Below are positions 25,860-34,225 of a DNA stretch of 64,000 bases, piece after piece. The DNA lies in NCBI GenBank assembly GCA_030428885.1, contig JAUIEJ010000008.1:186001-250000 (forward strand), in the 5' to 3' direction. Made by a program: the position numbers and the translations under genes. Origin of the DNA: Gemmatimonadota bacterium (GTDB lineage: Bacteria > Gemmatimonadota > Gemmatimonadetes > Longimicrobiales > Gaopeijiaceae). The first letter of the stretch is position 1. Each line of letters opens with the position of its first letter. The notes beneath the pieces are model-generated. The model was given only the letters and a program-made list of their open reading frames with translations. It did not search any database and was not told the origin of the DNA.

Positions 25860-27119
25860 TCAACCCCAGCTCGCCGCAAGGGCGGCTGCCCGACAACCAC
25901 GGGTGTCCGGCACCGCGCGTGCGTCCTTGCACCCGCAACGGGTGCGGCGTTGGTCGTCTTGCGAGGCAGCGGGCGCCGTGGAGGCCCAACGGCGCACGCT
26001 CATCCACCGCCTGGCGAGCCACGGCAGCGTCCATTCCTGCTCGTTCGCGGCGTTGATCATGGTGGCGACTGCGGCGAGCGTGACGGGGGAGGTCGAGGCC
26101 CGCGTGACCATCAGCGAACCGGTGTCGCCTTCGAAGAGCAGTCGCCGGACGATGCGGCTCACCTGGAATTCCCGATGGAACGCCTGTCGGGCCATGGTGG
26201 GATAGGCTGCGAACGAGCCGTCCATCGCCCACGCCGTGGCGGCGAGTTCCGCTGACCGCAGGGCGTTTCGGATCCCCTCCCCGGTGGTGGGGTCGGCCAG
26301 ACCTCCCGCGTCGCCGAGGAGGGCGAAGGTATCACCGCCGAGGCTGGAGTAGTCTCCGTGGCCCACCTGCGCCGTTCCGATCACGGCTCCCGCCCGCAAC
26401 GGGTCGTCGTCGCCGCAGATACAGTCCGTCCCTTCGCGACGGTAGCCGTCGATGGCGGCGTCCATTCGGCGGCCTTTCCAGCGCCCATCCTGGATCCCCA
26501 CGCCGACCGAGCGATGTCCCGGACGGGGAAAGTCCCACAGGTAGCCGGCGACTCCTGGAAAGAAGCGGAGCCGGATCGTCTTCGGCGCCTCGCCTCCGCC
26601 TGGCACGAAGGCCACCCGGGTCGGCGCCATCTCGATCTCGAATTTCGGTTTCACGGTCCGTCGCACGCGGCTCGAGGCGCCGTCGGCACCCACCAGGAAC
26701 GCCGCATCGATGCGCCCACCATCGGTGGTCAGCGACCAGGAGCGTCGCGCTCGACGGATCGAACGAACCCGCTCGCCCCGATGAACGACACCGGCCGCCA
26801 GGGCACGATCCAGTTGCCAGCGCCCGAGATCCAGTCTCGAGACGACCCGGATCGGTCGCGAGAGGGGTACTTTGAATCCCCGGCCATCGTCGGTCTCCAC
26901 CCGTACCGTCTCGATTCGCCGGGTCCTCGACTCGATCTCTCGGAGTTCGGGAACATCGGCGAAGGCGGCGTGGGTGAGCCCCCCGCCGCAGGGCTTCTCC
27001 CACGGCGCCTTCGGGTCCAGCAACGTCACGTCGGCTCCATGGGCGGCCAGGAGTTCGGCTGCCCGGGCTCCGGCCGGGCCGGCACCGACGATGGCGATGT
27101 CGGTCGTTTGCGTCGTCAT
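25860..27119 (-). CDS. Geranylgeranyl-reductase-family FAD-dependent oxidoreductase
   Basis: 419 aa, ATG 27119 behind GGAGG. The N-terminal Rossmann motif DIAIVGAGPAGARAAELLA binds FAD. The family features PWEKPCGGGLTH near residue 40, VGADGASSRVRRT near 145 and the second FAD motif LLGDAGGLADPTTGEGIRNA near 285 are those of geranylgeranyl reductase-like enzymes, which saturate isoprenoid chains. The last 40 residues (after SVRRWASTA) look unlike the family and include CGCKD and another Cys; a late frameshift or a lineage-specific tail are both possible. Its transcription from operator H places it with the copper genes. Confidence 0.82.
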   Translation of the reverse strand: MTTQTTDIAIVGAGPAGARAAELLAAHGADVTLLDPKAPWEKPCGGGLTHAAFADVPELREIESRTRRIETVRVETDDGRGFKVPLSRPIRVVSRLDLGRWQLDRALAAGVVHRGERVRSIRRARRSWSLTTDGGRIDAAFLVGADGASSRVRRTVKPKFEIEMAPTRVAFVPGGGEAPKTIRLRFFPGVAGYLWDFPRPGHRSVGVGIQDGRWKGRRMDAAIDGYRREGTDCICGDDDPLRAGAVIGTAQVGHGDYSSLGGDTFALLGDAGGLADPTTGEGIRNALRSAELAATAWAMDGSFAAYPTMARQAFHREFQVSRIVRRLLFEGDTGSLMVTRASTSPVTLAAVATMINAANEQEWTLPWLARRWMSVRRWASTAPAASQDDQRRTRCGCKDARAVPDTRGCRAAALAASWG

Positions 27120-27159
27120 GTGGTCCTCCGGTCCGGGAGTCGCGTGGCTTCTGGACCGA

Positions 27160-27213
27160 AGGATGAGCCGAGACGTGTGAAGGCGCCGTGAACCCCCGGT
27201 GAACGATCCTTCA
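27160..27213 (-). promoter_or_regulatory. Copper-module operator/promoter H
   Basis: Plus-strand TGAA at 27178, 27189 and 27200 and TTCA at 27210 make a complete element facing the flavoprotein gene. CATCCT at 27165-27160 lies 16 bases after the last minus-strand TTCA, and the start codon (27119) about 40 bases further. Confidence 0.8.
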
Positions 27214-27245
27214 GGAGCCTCCTGCCGCCAGTCGCCGGCCCTGGT

Positions 27246-27707
27246 TCAACGCCCGGAAGGGCGGTCCGCGGATTCCGTGCGGGCCCGCCGGCGGAGAAAC
27301 GCCAGGATGGTGTCGGCCTCGACGTCGGTCATGGGGATCACACCGGCCCGCCGGGTCTTGTCCTGCATGCGACCGATGAGGAAGGACCAGTGCTCGCCGG
27401 TCTTCCCGGCCGGGTCGGGGGCGGCGTGGCAGGACCCGCACCGCATGGCGAAGAGGTGGTAGGCACGTGAGGTCGAGTCGCTGCCCAGACTCGAGGGATC
27501 GAGCGGCTCGATGTCGGGTTTGAAGCGGACGCTGACGCCGGCGTCGGCGTAGGTGCCGGTCGAGTCGAAGTAAGCTCGGCCCATCGCGTTCCGCTGCCAC
27601 GCCGGACGGAAATCGCAGCCGCTCATGACCACGACGGCCAGAACAGCGATGATGGGTCCGAACCAACGTCGCGGTCTTCCCGTCGCAGGGGCTCGGCGAC
27701 CGGTCAA
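27246..27707 (-). CDS. Monoheme c-type cytochrome lipoprotein
   Basis: 153 aa. TTG 27707 is chosen because it overlaps the upstream stop as TTGA; no better start exists downstream. The signal region GPIIAVLAVVVMSGC ends in a lipobox Cys. A single heme-binding site FAMRCGSCHAAPDP lies near residue 88, and a Met-rich helix (IGRMQDKTRR, then VIPMTDVEADTILAFL) follows, giving the likely axial Met. Probably an electron carrier outside the cytoplasmic membrane, co-expressed with the PCYCGC-motif protein. Confidence 0.82.
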   Translation of the reverse strand: MTGRRAPATGRPRRWFGPIIAVLAVVVMSGCDFRPAWQRNAMGRAYFDSTGTYADAGVSVRFKPDIEPLDPSSLGSDSTSRAYHLFAMRCGSCHAAPDPAGKTGEHWSFLIGRMQDKTRRAGVIPMTDVEADTILAFLRRRARTESADRPSGR

Positions 27708-28141
27708 CTCTCGAACCGTTGGTCGATCTCCTTCCGAACGGCCGCCAGGTCCTTCCCGTCGAGGGTCATCTGGTAGGCGATGGTCGCTTCGGAGAGGCAG
27801 ATGTCGCATCGGGCCCCGTGATCGCTGGCGAAGCAGTCCAGCAGCGAGTAGTGGCCCGAGTGTTCGGCGCAATCGCAATGGCAGTAGAGGCCGTCGATGA
27901 CTCGGGGGATCGCCGCCACCATCGCGTAGGTCCGCTCAACCCGGGGGTAGGCTTCGTACCGTGCGGCGGGCACGACGTGATCGGCATGGTCGATGTCCGT
28001 TCGCGGCGCGGGGTGGTCGGAGGCCCCACCACTCTCGGAGGCGGCGAACCACAAGACGAGGACGAGGGTGGCGAGGCCTCCCGTGATCCCGAGGGTTCGC
28101 ATCGAGTCACGTGAGCGGCGACTTGCGGAATGGCGGGACAT
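27704..28141 (-). CDS. PCYCGC-motif-like Cys-rich secreted protein
   Basis: 145 aa, ATG 28141 with AAGGAG. A TM or signal segment (residues 17-34) is followed by a domain rich in Cys and His: YAMVAAIPRVIDGLYCHCDC near residue 72, then AEHSGHYSLLDCF and DHGARCDICLSEA. This matches the PCYCGC family of predicted metal-binding lipoproteins (here the core reads LYCHCDC). The function is unknown. It is coupled by a TTGA overlap to the cytochrome c gene, behind operator I. Confidence 0.78.
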   Translation of the reverse strand: MSRHSASRRSRDSMRTLGITGGLATLVLVLWFAASESGGASDHPAPRTDIDHADHVVPAARYEAYPRVERTYAMVAAIPRVIDGLYCHCDCAEHSGHYSLLDCFASDHGARCDICLSEATIAYQMTLDGKDLAAVRKEIDQRFES

Positions 28142-28200
28142 GAGCGGGCTCCTTCGACTGGACGGTTGCTTGGGACACCCTTGGGGGCCCACACCGCTTG

Positions 28201-28254
28201 AAGTTCGGTGCCCGAGGGTGAAGCCACGGTGAAGCACCCGTGAAGGGCGCTTCA
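28201..28254 (-). promoter_or_regulatory. Copper-module operator/promoter I
   Basis: Plus-strand TGAA at 28219, 28230 and 28241, then TTCA at 28251, is a complete element reading toward the PCYCGC gene. The hexamer at the -10 position is GAACTT (28206-28201), a weaker match than in copies A, B, F and H. Confidence 0.68.
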
Positions 28255-28302
28255 CCGCGTGTGGGGGGTGTCCTGACGAGATCGGGGACGATGCCCCACA
28301 CC

Positions 28303-28373
28303 TTAAGGCGCCTTAACGGAGGCTTCACACCGAGTTCATGCGACACGGGCGTTCATTTCTGTCCGAACATCCC
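28303..28373 (+). promoter_or_regulatory. Copper-module operator/promoter M (variant spacing) before the multicopper oxidase
   Basis: TTAA at 28303 and 28313 and TTCA at 28324 and 28335 follow one another at 10-11 bp. The final TTCA is at 28352, 17 rather than 11 bases on. CATCCC at 28368-28373 begins 16 bases after that last TTCA, as in the regular copies. The coding start is 28391, so the leader would be very short. The region diverges from operator I. Confidence 0.55.
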
Positions 28374-28390
28374 CCCCACACGGCTCATCG

Positions 28391-30274
28391 ATGAACGATA
28401 ACGAATCCGAACGTGGTCTCACGCGCCGTCGCTTCCTTCAGGTCGGAGGGGCGGCGAGCGCGGCCGCAGGTTTCCAGAGCCTTGTCCCTCGTTCTCTGTC
28501 GGGCCTGGGTGTCGGGCTCGGAACAGCCCCCACGGTACTCGACGGCCGGAATGCAGAGGTGGAGATCGCCATTCGGGAGGTCCGGTGGACCGTCGACGGG
28601 CGGGAGCGGAAGGCCGTCACCATGAACGGGTCCGTTCCCGGCCCGCTCCTGCGGCTCCGTGAGGGGGGAGAGGCCGTCATCCACGTGCGCAACGAGCTCG
28701 AGGAGTCGACGTCGATCCACTGGCACGGGCTGATCCTGCCCAACGAGATGGACGGGGTGCCCGGGCTCAACTTTCCCGGCATCGCACCGGGGGAGACCTT
28801 CACCTACCGGTTCCCCGTCGTTCAGGCGGGCACCTACTGGTACCACAGCCATTCGGGCTTCCAGGAGCAGCTCGGCCATTTCGGGGCCATGATCATCGAT
28901 CCCGCCGACGAGGAGCCCGATCCGGTCGATCGGGAACACGTGGTGATCCTCTCGGACTGGACGTTCGAGAACCCCCATCGGATCATGGCCCGCCTCAAGA
29001 AGCATCCCGACTACTACAACAACCAACGTCGTACGCTGGGCGACTTCTTCTCGGATGTGTCCGAACAGGGTCTCGGGGCCACGCTTTCCGACCGGCTCGA
29101 CTGGGGCCGGATGCGGATGATGGCGTCGGACGTCTCCGACATCACCGGGGCCACGTACACCTACCTGGTGAACGGGCGGGGCCCCGAGGACAACTGGACC
29201 GGCCTCTTCACCCCGGGGGAGCGGGTGAAGCTCCGGATCGTGAACGCTGCGGCGGCATCGTTCTTCGACGTGCGGATCCCCGGCCTTCCCCTCACGATCG
29301 TGCAGGCCGACGGCCAGCCGGTGAAGCCGGTCGAGGTCGACGAGTTCCGGATCGCCATCGCCGAGACCTACGACGTGATCGTGGAGCCCCGGGAGAACCG
29401 GGCCTACACGCTCTTCGCCGAGGCCATGGATCGCAGCGGCTTCGCCCGGGGCACGCTGGCGCCGACCGAGGGGATGGATGGGGGAATCCCCCCGAGGCGT
29501 GAACGCGCCCTGCTGACCATGGCCGACATGGGGCATGGCGGGCACGCCGGTCACGACATGGGGCAGATGGAGGAGGCCGGCGCGATGGATCACGAAGGCC
29601 ACGAGATGCCGGCGTCGGAGCCCATGGATCACTCGGGTCACGACATGGGCGCGATGGCGGAGATGGACCACGGACCGGCGCTACGGGCACCGGGCACGCT
29701 GCCGGAAGACCAGATGCACGGGCCCGACGAGCACGGAGCTGGGAACGCCGGTGTCGCGATGACGGCGACGTCGCGTCTTCACGAGGCCGGAATCGGCCTG
29801 GGCGGCGACGGTTGGCGCGTGCTGCGCTACTCCGACCTCGAGGCCCGGGACGTCCGGCCGAACTTCCGCGCCCCGGACCGGGAGATCGAACTGCACCTGA
29901 CGGGCAACATGGAGCGCTACATGTGGTCCATCGACGGCGTGCACTTCCGGGACGCCGACCCCATCGAGGTGCGGTACGGCGAGCGCATCCGGCTCACGAT
30001 GATCAACGACACGATGATGAACCACCCCATGCACCTGCACGGCATGTGGATGGAACTCGAGAACGGCCGCGGGGACCGGATCCCCAGGGCCCACACCATC
30101 AACGTGAAGCCCGCCGAGAAGATCTCGCTCCTGTTCGATGCCGACGCCCTGGGGCCCTGGGCCTTCCACTGCCACGTGCTGTATCACATGGACGCCGGGA
30201 TGTTCAGGATCGTGAACGTCGTGGGAGACGCCGTCGCGGACGATCACGACGCGCACGACGGCGAGGACGCATGA
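28391..30274 (+). CDS. copA: Multicopper oxidase, CopA/PcoA family
   Basis: 627 aa. A twin-arginine signal (TRRRFLQVGG at residue 11) precedes three cupredoxin domains. Copper ligands are visible in SIHWHG near residue 110, YWYHSHSG near 150, HPMHLHGM near 540 and HCHVLYHMDAGM near 600, the trinuclear and type 1 sites. Between domains 2 and 3 (about residues 380-440) lies a Met/His-rich insert with repeats such as HAGHDMGQM and DHSGHDMGAM, typical of PcoA/CopA proteins that bind extra copper. It oxidises Cu(I) in the periplasm. The stop overlaps the CopB start. Confidence 0.95.
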   Translation: MNDNESERGLTRRRFLQVGGAASAAAGFQSLVPRSLSGLGVGLGTAPTVLDGRNAEVEIAIREVRWTVDGRERKAVTMNGSVPGPLLRLREGGEAVIHVRNELEESTSIHWHGLILPNEMDGVPGLNFPGIAPGETFTYRFPVVQAGTYWYHSHSGFQEQLGHFGAMIIDPADEEPDPVDREHVVILSDWTFENPHRIMARLKKHPDYYNNQRRTLGDFFSDVSEQGLGATLSDRLDWGRMRMMASDVSDITGATYTYLVNGRGPEDNWTGLFTPGERVKLRIVNAAAASFFDVRIPGLPLTIVQADGQPVKPVEVDEFRIAIAETYDVIVEPRENRAYTLFAEAMDRSGFARGTLAPTEGMDGGIPPRRERALLTMADMGHGGHAGHDMGQMEEAGAMDHEGHEMPASEPMDHSGHDMGAMAEMDHGPALRAPGTLPEDQMHGPDEHGAGNAGVAMTATSRLHEAGIGLGGDGWRVLRYSDLEARDVRPNFRAPDREIELHLTGNMERYMWSIDGVHFRDADPIEVRYGERIRLTMINDTMMNHPMHLHGMWMELENGRGDRIPRAHTINVKPAEKISLLFDADALGPWAFHCHVLYHMDAGMFRIVNVVGDAVADDHDAHDGEDA

Positions 30275-31020
30275 CGAGGGGGGTTGGGAGTCTGGGGCTG
30301 GCGCTCCTCCTGGCGGTGGGTGTCCCCGTGGCCGGCTCGGCTCAGCGCCCGGGCGCCGACATGGCCATGATGGACCCTCCGATCTACACGTACGTGGCCT
30401 TCGACGAACTCGAGTGGTTGGCCTCGGGAGACGAGAGCGCCGTGGAGTACGACGGAGAAGCGTGGATCGGGGGCGACTTCAATCGTTTCTGGTTCAAGGC
30501 GGCGGGAGAGCAGTCCACGTCGGAGTCGGAGGGCCACGTCGAACTCCAGGGCCTCTACAGCCGCACGATTTCGTCGTTCTGGAACCTCCAGGCCGGGCTC
30601 CGCTTCGATCACCGCTACCGGGACGGACCCGACGCCTCCCGGGCCCACGCCGTTCTGGGTTTCGAAGGTCTGGCGCCCTACTGGTTCGAGGTCGAGGCGT
30701 TCGTGTTTCTTAGCGACGACGCCGATGCGTCGGCCCGCCTCGAGGCGAGCTACGAGACCCTCCTGACCCAGCGTCTCATCGTGGAGTCGGAGGTCGAGAC
30801 GAATGTGGCGTTTCAGGGCGTGCCCGAGTTCGGTCTGGGATCGGGCTTCACCGATGTCGAACTCGGCGCCCGCATGCGCTACGAGTTCGTCCGGGAGTTC
30901 GCGCCCTACATCGGCTACTCCTGGTCGCGGAAGTTGGGCGAGACCGCCGATCTGATCCGGGCTGTCGACGGAGAGGTCGGGGGCGGGGCCCTCGTGGTCG
31001 GCCTGCACGTCTGGTACTGA
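30271..31020 (+). CDS. copB: Copper resistance protein B (outer-membrane CopB/PcoB)
   Basis: 249 aa, ATG 30271 overlapping the oxidase stop. A signal peptide ends at GSAQRPG. The rest is predicted beta-barrel, with family motifs IYTYVAFDELEW near residue 35, YDGEAWIGGDFNRFWFK near 62 and REFAPYIGYSWSRKLGETADL near 210. CopB proteins are outer-membrane partners of CopA. A decayed second copy lies at 34700-34999. Confidence 0.93.
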   Translation: MTRGVGSLGLALLLAVGVPVAGSAQRPGADMAMMDPPIYTYVAFDELEWLASGDESAVEYDGEAWIGGDFNRFWFKAAGEQSTSESEGHVELQGLYSRTISSFWNLQAGLRFDHRYRDGPDASRAHAVLGFEGLAPYWFEVEAFVFLSDDADASARLEASYETLLTQRLIVESEVETNVAFQGVPEFGLGSGFTDVELGARMRYEFVREFAPYIGYSWSRKLGETADLIRAVDGEVGGGALVVGLHVWY

Positions 31021-31050
31021 GATCCCTTCCATCCTCTCGAGGAGCTGGTC

Positions 31051-31557
31051 ATGAACGTGTTCCGCCGCAGGTATCCGAGACGAGTCCGCATTCTTCCCCG
31101 GGCTGCGATCACGGCGATGGCCCTGGCGGTCCTTCCGGTCATCGGAGCCGCCCAGGAGCATTCGCCTGAGGAGCACGAGATCGTGGTGCTGCTCGAGCGG
31201 GTCGCGACGCTGATGGAAGCGGGTGATCTCGCCCCGCTCGACGAGATCTACGCGCCGGGTCGGGGCGTGCACATCATCGAGGGGGCCGGGGTGAACCACG
31301 GGTGGGAGGACTACCGGGACCATCACCTGGCGCCGGAGCTCGACGCCTTCGAGGACTTCAGCTACCGCTGGCACTCCATCGAGCCCCGTGTCGTGGGCGA
31401 TCTGGCCTATGCGGCGTTCCAGTACGAGCTCGATGCTCGCACCGAACGGGGCGCGGTGGCCATCGACGGGCGGGGGACGGCCGTTCTCGAGCGCATCGAC
31501 GGTGCCTGGCGGATCGTTCATACGCATACGTCGGGTCGCCCCCGCCAGGGGGGGTGA
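31051..31557 (+). CDS. Secreted NTF2-like (SnoaL/DUF4440-type) protein
   Basis: 168 aa with a signal peptide ending near residue 35 (VIGAAQE). The fold is a small alpha+beta cone: LLERVATLMEAGDLAPLDEI, then HIIEGAGVNHGWEDYRDHHL near residue 77, ending GRGTAVLERIDGAWRIVHTH. The motif EGAGVNHGW..YRDxHL is shared with three other proteins in this window. Members lack a known enzymatic role; the His-rich motif at the cone mouth suggests metal or small-ligand binding. It follows copB by 30 bases and is probably co-transcribed. Confidence 0.78.
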   Translation: MNVFRRRYPRRVRILPRAAITAMALAVLPVIGAAQEHSPEEHEIVVLLERVATLMEAGDLAPLDEIYAPGRGVHIIEGAGVNHGWEDYRDHHLAPELDAFEDFSYRWHSIEPRVVGDLAYAAFQYELDARTERGAVAIDGRGTAVLERIDGAWRIVHTHTSGRPRQGG

Positions 31558-31608
31558 ACGCATCTTCACGCCGGCTTCACCGAGCGTTCACCGTTCCACC
31601 GGTATCCT
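31555..31608 (+). promoter_or_regulatory. Copper-module operator/promoter J
   Basis: TGAA at 31555, TTCA at 31565, 31576 and 31587 and the -10 box TATCCT at 31603-31608 form the textbook copy of the element, with every interval as in copy K. It overlaps the stop codon of the NTF2-like gene and faces copC, whose start is at 31649. Confidence 0.85.
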
Positions 31609-31648
31609 CGTTCATTCGAGTGCGTTCGACTTTCATCGGAGATCTCAC

Positions 31649-32032
31649 ATGATTCGCGTTTCAATGCGTCCGGCATTCGTGGTCCTGGCGGCCGTCCTCA
31701 CGATGGGTACCCTCGGGGCCGTCACACCTCCGCACTTCGATCTCGAGAAGTCCTCGCCCGAGGCGGACGCCATGGTCCACGAGATCGAGGCGGTCACACT
31801 TTGGTTCACCGAGGAGCCCGCGGAGGAGTCGGTGTCGGTCCGCCTGATCGACGCATCCGGCGAACCCGTGGAGGGGCTGTCGGCCTCGGTTCATGAGGAC
31901 GACGCGACGATGTACGTGATGCCCACCCCCGAGGGGCTGGCTCCGGGCAAGTACACGGTCTCCTGGCGCGGAATGGGAGCCGACGGCCACGTAGTGCGAG
32001 GCGACTTCGCGTTCACCGTCATGCAGCACTGA
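31649..32032 (+). CDS. copC: Copper resistance protein CopC
   Basis: 127 aa, ATG 31649 behind GGAG. After the signal peptide the CopC beta-barrel begins PPHFDLEKSSPEADA and ends SWRGMGADGHVVRGDFAFTV. The first mature His (usually HA at the cleavage site) and the DGH motif are the Cu(II) ligands in the family. There is no Met-rich Cu(I) site, so it is probably of the Cu(II)-only type. It is followed by copD 12 bases later, the standard pair for periplasmic copper handling. Confidence 0.9.
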   Translation: MIRVSMRPAFVVLAAVLTMGTLGAVTPPHFDLEKSSPEADAMVHEIEAVTLWFTEEPAEESVSVRLIDASGEPVEGLSASVHEDDATMYVMPTPEGLAPGKYTVSWRGMGADGHVVRGDFAFTVMQH

Positions 32033-32044
32033 TCGAGGCACGTC

Positions 32045-32914
32045 GTGACGGTCTTCAGCCTCGTCACGAACGTCCTGCTCTTCACGAGCCTCGCCCTCGT
32101 CATCGGGGTGGTTGCCGCTCGTTGGTGGGTCATCCCACCCGGTCGGCCGGATCTGAGGCCCGGGGCGGCCCGGATCGGGTCGGCCGGTGCCGGCGTTCTG
32201 TTGCTCGCCCTCGCCATGGTGCTCACGCGGCAGATGCTCGAGTTCCGGGACCCCTTCGTACCGTGGAGCGACGATCTGTCTCTGCTCCTGGGCACCTCCT
32301 GGGGGACGACGTGGCAATGGGCCGTCGGGGTCGGCGCGGTGCTCTTCGGCGCCTTCATCCGAGCGAGAGGCGGTAGCCCCATCGCCTGGATCGTGGCGTC
32401 GGCGGCAGCTCTCGTGCTGTCGGCGTTCCCGGCGCTGACGGGGCACGCCAGCGGTGGTGACCTGTCCGGCCTCACCGTTCCCGCCGACGTCGCACACGTG
32501 CTGGCCATGGGAAGCTGGGTGGGCACCCTCGCGGTCGTGCTGCTTCTCGAACGGGGTCGACGCCGGTCGGGCACGAGCGCTGCGGGCGTTCTGGCGGAGC
32601 TGATCCCCCGCTTCTCACCGCTCGCCATGGCCAGCGTGGCCGTGCTCGTGCTGTCGGGCACGGTGGGCATGTGGGCGCACCTCGACGGGCCCTCCGCGTT
32701 GATCGAGACGTCCTACGGGCGGTGGCTCCTGCTGAAGCTCACCCTCGTCGCCGGTGTACTGGTTCTGGGCGCCATCAACTTCCGGCGCCTGCTCCCTCGG
32801 CTGGGGGAGGAGGCCGGTGCGGACGCCACGCGGCGCTCCGCCACCCGGGAAGTAGCGCTGGCTTTCGTCGTTCTCGCCGTCACCGCAATCCTGGTGCGGA
32901 CGCCGCCGGGGTAG
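32045..32914 (+). CDS. copD: Copper resistance protein CopD
   Basis: 289 aa from GTG 32045, twelve bases after copC. Eight TM helices of the CopD fold are predicted. Conserved residues include HASGGDLSGLTVPADVAHVLAMGSWVG near the middle (two membrane His) and a final GRWLLLKLTLVAGVLVLGAINFRRLLPRL, typical of CopD. It is thought to move copper across the cytoplasmic membrane together with CopC. Confidence 0.9.
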   Translation: MTVFSLVTNVLLFTSLALVIGVVAARWWVIPPGRPDLRPGAARIGSAGAGVLLLALAMVLTRQMLEFRDPFVPWSDDLSLLLGTSWGTTWQWAVGVGAVLFGAFIRARGGSPIAWIVASAAALVLSAFPALTGHASGGDLSGLTVPADVAHVLAMGSWVGTLAVVLLLERGRRRSGTSAAGVLAELIPRFSPLAMASVAVLVLSGTVGMWAHLDGPSALIETSYGRWLLLKLTLVAGVLVLGAINFRRLLPRLGEEAGADATRRSATREVALAFVVLAVTAILVRTPPG

Positions 32915-32932
32915 GACGCCTGGGTGCGTGGA

Positions 32933-32953
32933 TGCGAAGGGCCTGCCTTCGCA
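32933..32953. terminator. Hairpin between convergent copD and the broken permease gene
   Basis: TGCGAAGG at 32933-32940 pairs with CCTTCGCA at 32946-32953 across a five-base loop. It sits between the converging 3' ends (32914 plus, 33029 minus). There is no T run, so its role as terminator is probable only from position. Confidence 0.5.
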
Positions 32954-33028
32954 CGGGCTGGTCGAGGCGAACGAGGAAGCCACGCTGCTCGAACTGCCGC
33001 TCCGAGACCGGAGCACGCGATCCCGGCT

Positions 33029-34222
33029 TTACCCGAGCCACGCCACCACTCCGCCCAACGCCACCGCGCCGACGCAGGTGAGCGCGACGATTCCCTTCGG
33101 ACTCACGCCTCCTCCGCGCTCCATCTCAGAGGCGTCCCGATGCGCCACGTGCTTGCGATGCAGGACGACGAACGTCGCGGCGACCCCCGCCATCCCGAGG
33201 TTGAGCCAGAACGTGTAGTCGATCTCGAAGCGGACGACGTCTTCGACGGTCCGGGAGGACTCGGGCGTCAATCCGACGACGCCGACGAGGCCGGCCAGCG
33301 TCAACGCGGTCACTACGATGCTCACGAACATCACCCCGGCGATGTACAGCGCCACGCGCCACCCGTAATACCTGGCGTTGACCGCCACGAGGGGGGGGAC
33401 CATGAGATCCGAATAGATGAAGCCCATGATCCCCGCGAAGAGCACGCCGTTGGAGGCCAGCACGGTGGCGAGGGGGATGTTGCCCATGCTTCCGATGAAC
33501 GTCAGAGCCGCCACGAAGGGCGCGACCACGGCGTTCTCAAGGGCGATCAGCCAGCCGGGAATCTGCCCTTGGAGATCCATGAGGAAGATCGCCTCCCAGA
33601 ATTCCGGAGGCACGAGTACCGCCACGAGCCCCGCCACCGTGAATCCGATCGTGATCTCCTCCCAGACCATGGACCACTCGCCGACGAATCGGTGCCCGAC
33701 CAGCCACCAACCCTCCTTCGTGCGGACCCTCTCCTTCCAGTCGAACGACTCCGACTCGACGGGCGCCTCCTCCTCGAGGGTCTCGCGGGCTTCCTCCAAC
33801 CATTGACGGGGGTACGTCGCGCGGATGATAAGCGTGGTCAGCGCGATCAGAAGGATACCGCCCACGATCTCTGCCACGACGTACTGCCAGCCGAGAAAGA
33901 GGAAGATGAGGATGCCGAGTTCCACGACAAGATTAGTGGAGGCGAACATGAAGGCCACCGCGGCGACGAAGTGCGCACCTTTCGTCACCAGGGCGCGCGC
34001 GGCGGACAGTGCGGCGAAGGAGCAGGACGAGGAGGCGGCCCCGAATACCGTGGCCAGCCCCACGCTCCGCGGGGACGCGTCTCCCATGTACGCGGCCAGG
34101 CGGGCCCTCGGTACGAAGGCCTGGATCATGCCGCTGATCGCCTACCCGAAGACGAACGCCCACCCCGACTTCCAGAAGAAGCCCAGGCTGGTCGTGGCGG
34201 CAGCCGCCAGGGTGTCGAGCAC
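33029..34222 (-). pseudogene. ArsP-like permease (UPF0718/DUF318 family) with internal amber codon
   Basis: From GTG 34222, three bases after the upstream stop, the frame reads VLDTLAAAATTSLGFFWKSG and WAFVFG, then TAG at 34144-34142, then AISGMIQAFVPRARLAAYMG and on to 33029 without another lesion (398 codons in all). The part before the stop and the part after fit one family: permeases with about ten TM helices, a large loop and the motif GAASSSCSFAALSAARAL. Family members have an ordinary residue, usually Tyr, at the stop. The downstream ATG 34129 could give a shortened protein lacking the first helix. The family includes ArsP, which exports organoarsenicals. Confidence 0.75.
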
Positions 34223-34225
34223 CGC

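Noticed and set aside
34142-34144. TAG in the permease as pyrrolysine
   Set aside because: No methylamine-metabolism context and the position is ordinarily an aromatic residue; nonsense mutation is far more likely.
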